Origin: Xylaria sp. FL1777
Lineage: Eukaryota; Ascomycota; Sordariomycetes; Xylariales; Xylariaceae
Assembly (NCBI GenBank): GCA_022578965.1
Contig: MU400548.1
Location: forward strand, 124,001 to 188,000
DNA: 64,000 bases
Reading direction: 5' to 3'
Part shown: positions 60,846-64,000 of the stretch, in pieces
Numbering within the stretch: the stretch's first letter is position 1
Layout of the letters: every line of letters begins with the position of its first letter
Translations under genes and position numbers: made by a program
Notes under the pieces: model-generated
Told to the model about the DNA's origin: nothing
The model's input: the letters and a program-made list of their open reading frames with translations, nothing else
Databases searched by the model: none

Positions 60846-62521
60846 ATGAAGCTGTCCTCGGTCCTCGGGGCTGCCGCGCTATCCGGCGCCGCCTACGCTG
60901 CTAGCTACAACGACATTCCCGCCATCGAAGTCTACGGCCAGCACTTCTTCTACACCAACAATGGCTCCCAATTGTAAGTACTTCTGTCGCTGCCATCCTT
61001 GATCTGTTGTTGACATGTCGTGACAGTTACATGAAGGGTGTTGCCTACCAGGAGAACTTCTCCCCCAACGGCTCCACTAGCTCTAATGTCCAGTACACCG
61101 ATCCTCTTTCAGACAAGTCGAAGTGCTCGAGGGATATCCCTTATATGAAGAAGATCTTCACCAACGTTATTCGTGTCTACGCCGTCGACCCTACCGCCGA
61201 CCATGACGACTGCATGGAGCTTTTCGCCGCCAACGACATCTACGTCGTTGCCGATCTTAGCGAGCCCGGTACCTCCATCAACAGCGACGACCCAGAGTGG
61301 AATGTTGCTCTATATGACCGTTATACCTCCGTCGTCGATTCCTTGCAAAAGTACAACAACGTCATTGGTTTCTTTGCCGGTAACGAGGTTATCGAGAAGG
61401 CGAACCAGACTGCCGCCTCCGCCTTTGTGAAGGCCGCTGTCCGAGACACCAAGGCCTACATTAAGACCAAGGGTTACCGCAAGACCCTCGGTGTTGGATA
61501 CGCCACCGCCGATGTGCCCTCAAGAGACCAACTGGCGCATTATTTCGCTTGCCAGCCTGAGAATGGTACTGATACCGGTATCGACTTCTGGGGTTATAAC
61601 GTGTACTCTTGGTGCGGTTTCAGCAACTATGTGGCCTCCTCTTACGGCGAGCGTGTGCAGTTTTTCAGTGACTACCCGGTTCCTGTCTTCTTCGCCGAGT
61701 ACGGATGCAACGAGGGTATTGTAGGTGGTCCGACCCACAGACCCTTCACTGAGGTTGCTGTCCTGTTCGGCAACATGACGGAAGTCTTCTCTGGCGGTAT
61801 CGTTTATCAATGGTTCCAGTCTGAAAACAATTACGGGCTTGTCCAGATTGACGGTAACAATGTGAGCCCCGAGCCTGACTACACCTCCCTGATGAGCCAG
61901 TTGGCCAAGGTTAGCCCTACTATCACCGCCTCCAGCGCCTATACGCCCTCGAACACGGCTCCCGCTTGCCCGACTACGGGTGCCTCATGGGTTCCCGTCG
62001 CCTCCCCTCTCCCGCCTGTCGTTAACCCTGAGCTCTGCGACTGTGCCATGTCCAGCCTGAGCTGCACCATCGAGTCCGATGATGCCGATTCTTACGGCGC
62101 CGAGTTCGGCTTCATCTGTGGTGAAGAAGATGGTAAATACTGCGTTGGCATTGTGCACAACGCTACCACTGGGGACTATGGTGCCTACTCCGGCTGCTCG
62201 CCCAAGCAGCAACTGGCCTGGGTGGCCAATCAGTACTACGAGGCTCAGGATTCATCCAACAAGGCGAGCGCTTGTGACTTCGATGGCCTCGCCAAGACAC
62301 AGAGCCCCAAGAGCAATGGTACCTGCACTGCCCTACTTGAGGCAGCCGGCACTGATGGCTCTGGATCTGTTGCTCAGCCCACCGGGGCGGCAAGCAGCTC
62401 CTCTAGCGCCGCTTCTCCCAACAGCCTTTCCTTGCCCGGTTTCTTCAACTTCGGCCAGACTTTCTTCGTTGCCTACGTCATTACCGCTCTCGTATCCGGA
62501 GTTGGCATGCTTGTACTATAA
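60846..62521 (+). CDS. gel: GH72 1,3-beta-glucanosyltransferase with X8/CBM43 domain, GPI-anchored
   Basis: Exons 60846-60973 and 61027-62521 give 540 residues. A signal peptide (MKLSSVLGAAALSGAAYA) precedes the GH72 domain: IEVYGQHFFYTNNGSQFYMK, then IGFFAGNEVIEK (acid/base Glu) and VPVFFAEYGCNEG (nucleophile Glu). The X8 domain, about residues 365-460, is cysteine-rich (LCDCAMSSLSC, FGFICGEEDGKYC, YSGCSPKQQLAW). A Ser-rich stretch and a hydrophobic end (FFVAYVITALVSGVGMLVL) indicate a GPI anchor. Gel/Gas enzymes lengthen and branch wall beta-1,3-glucan at the cell surface. The X8 domain places it in the subgroup with a C-terminal cysteine-rich module. Confidence 0.96.
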
Positions 62522-63197
62522 GACTGTAGATTTAATGATGAGAAGAGGGGAGTTGGATTCCTGCTCTTGTATAGGAAACAAAGATTAATGTACGACCCTG
62601 TATTGGACATGCGTCACTTCACCTGGCTCTATCAGCTATGATATGTCTTCCTGATTCCGGGTCTTCCTAGTCGAGGTTAATTCGAGGGTCGCGGCCTTGC
62701 CAATCTTAACCAATTTAGAGTATGAAGAATGTACATAAGGCCTGGCGTCGTGGAATTCCTTCTTTTTCTTAAATTCTTGATATGTGAATGAGCGATGGGT
62801 CATAGACTGGATCTTAAGGGATAATAATAACACCCTCATGACATACATCGCACTTGCCACGAGCAGTCACTTCTTTGCGAAGTGGAAGAATGCTGAATAT
62901 GCCTATTGTAGTTGGTCGCAACCTATAGGCTACTAGCGGAATGCTGAGAACATGGTATACGTGATAACATTTGCGACTGTAATTCGTGGCTGAATTCTGG
63001 TATTTCTGACTGGGCTAAACGATCGGACTTATCCTAACGAAGAACAAAAAGTCATGCAAGTAGTAATTATTGGGGTAATGGAACAAACGCGTCACCAGAA
63101 TGCGCACTCATAATTTCATAAAACTCGCTTAAACCTCCCCTCCTTTTCTCCGAGTTGTTCCAAATACATCACCGTTCCTTCGCAGCACTCGCTCGTC
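62522..63197. other. convergent 3' spacer
   Basis: Between the GH72 and GH94 3' ends. No gene or repeat is seen. Confidence 0.5.
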
Positions 63198-64000
63198 TTA
63201 TTTTGGCACGTAAACAGAAAGTTCGTATGTGTCACCGGGGCGAATGGACGTAAACCTGGCTCGTGGCAGTACGGCGCCGCCGTATTTTACGACCACGTCG
63301 TCGACATCGGCCTTCTTGATGTCCAGGAGGAACGTGGCGCCGCGGAACAGGCGCGTGGCCTTCATGCCGTCCCAGTGCGGCGGTAGCTGTGGGTGGATGG
63401 TCAGACCCTCGGGGTCGCCGCGGAGCCCGCACAAACCCTCGATGAAGCAGCGGTATGCCCACGATACGGTGCCCGTGTTAAACAACTGGCTCGACCGGCC
63501 AGCCGTGCGGGGGTACTCGCGCCAGGCGCCGCGGTAGTAGTTAGGGATGTACACGGGCATCTGGCCGCGCTGGACGTAGTCGGCATCGCTGGGGCCGGGG
63601 ATCAGCTTGCGCAGGACCTCGTAGGCGCGGTCGGCCTCGCCAATGCCGTACAGCGCGTGGATGTAGAAGACGGCGGCGTGGTTGTAGACGGACCCGTTCT
63701 CGGCCGACCCGGGATACTTCTGTGTGACGCGGCCGACGTCCTCGCGCATGCCGCTGTACGGCGGGCCGAACATCAGCGTGCCATACGGCGTCGACAGGTG
63801 CTCATCGACGGCGGCCAGCATCTGCCGGATCTGCCGCGGCGACGCGGCGCCGCTGAGGATCGACCACGTCTGCGGGTTCAGCCAGATCTTGCCCTCCGTG
63901 TCTGACGCCACGCCGAACACGACGTCATCGTCCGTGATACCGCGCGCGAACCACGATCCGTGCCACATGTGCGCGTTGGCGGCGTCGTTGACGGCTTGCG
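63198..64000 (-). CDS. GH94 phosphorylase-like protein, C-terminal part only
   Basis: An open frame runs off the right edge; about 267 residues of the C-terminus are visible. The sequence continues upstream of the first Met as QAVNDAANAH, so no start is in view. Motifs fit the (alpha/alpha)6 barrel of GH94: HGSWFARGITDDDVVFG, SDTEGKIWLNPQTWSILSGA, PGSAENGSVYNHAAVFYIHA and YPRTAGRSSQLFNTGTVSWA. A C-terminal beta domain (HPQLPPHWDGMKATRLFRG) follows. GH94 enzymes split cellobiose, cellobionic acid, chitobiose or related beta-glycosides with phosphate. The Neurospora relative characterised is a cellobionic acid phosphorylase, which is the best guess here. No introns are seen, and the GC-rich codon use differs from the AT-rich flanks. 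Confidence 0.88.
   Translation of the reverse strand, partial: QAVNDAANAHMWHGSWFARGITDDDVVFGVASDTEGKIWLNPQTWSILSGAASPRQIRQMLAAVDEHLSTPYGTLMFGPPYSGMREDVGRVTQKYPGSAENGSVYNHAAVFYIHALYGIGEADRAYEVLRKLIPGPSDADYVQRGQMPVYIPNYYRGAWREYPRTAGRSSQLFNTGTVSWAYRCFIEGLCGLRGDPEGLTIHPQLPPHWDGMKATRLFRGATFLLDIKKADVDDVVVKYGGAVLPRARFTSIRPGDTYELSVYVPK

Overview
The window looks like filamentous ascomycete (Pezizomycotina) nuclear DNA. Most genes are broken by short introns of about 50-140 bases with GTAAGT/GTGAGT/GTATGT donors and CTGAC/CTAAC-type branch points. The protein families point the same way: GH72 glucanosyltransferase with an X8 domain, DUF6590, an NACHT-type gene, fungal AATF/Bfr2 and Ubc8. The class cannot be fixed by eye; Sordariomycetes is my guess. 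I rebuilt 21 protein-coding loci (two cut by the window edges) and one decayed gene by splicing and frame checking.

Left part (1-17.4 kb): a sugar and sulfate flavoured block. It holds the 3' part of a GH3 beta-glucosidase (+), a short-chain dehydrogenase (-), an M24 peptidase-fold protein (-), a DUF6590 protein (-), a cysteine-type sulfatase (-), a divergent MFS sugar transporter (+), a secreted 12-exon GH43 glycosidase (+) and a secreted GH16 endoglucanase (-). Secreted hydrolases, a sugar porter and a sulfatase together suggest, without proving, a unit for using (possibly sulfated) polysaccharide.

Middle-left (20-26 kb): a conserved housekeeping cluster: AATF/Bfr2 (ribosome biogenesis, -), the mitochondrial Fe-S P-loop protein Ind1/NUBPL (+) and the SPF30-like Tudor splicing factor (-). 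The stretch before it (17.4-20.2 kb) shows no convincing gene.

Middle (26-34 kb): two paralogous C2H2 zinc-finger proteins in tandem. They share their intron position and part of their 5' flank, so a segment was duplicated with its upstream sequence. An 8-kb stretch (34.1-42.2 kb) follows with no supportable gene. It is rich in TACCTA-type motifs, a G-rich TTGGGG array, a TGACG array and a hairpin.

Middle-right (42-49 kb): an F-box/ankyrin protein, a broken NACHT-type (STAND/NLR) pseudogene and a small secreted six-cysteine protein, an accessory-looking mix.

Right (51-64 kb): Ubc8/UBE2H-type ubiquitin-conjugating enzyme, Saf4/CCDC130 splicing factor, a MITE-like element with perfect 38-bp terminal inverted repeats, a membrane-anchored hemerythrin-like protein, a GFA-domain protein, a GH72 GPI-anchored wall enzyme and the C-terminal part of a GH94 phosphorylase.

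The most striking observation is in the Ubc8-like gene. Its reading frame closes only if an 8-nt exon (51466-51473) and a single-nucleotide exon (the T at 51705, the middle base of a conserved Met codon) are spliced in. The two introns flanking the 1-nt exon (65 and 64 nt) each have their own donor, branch-point-like motif and acceptor.
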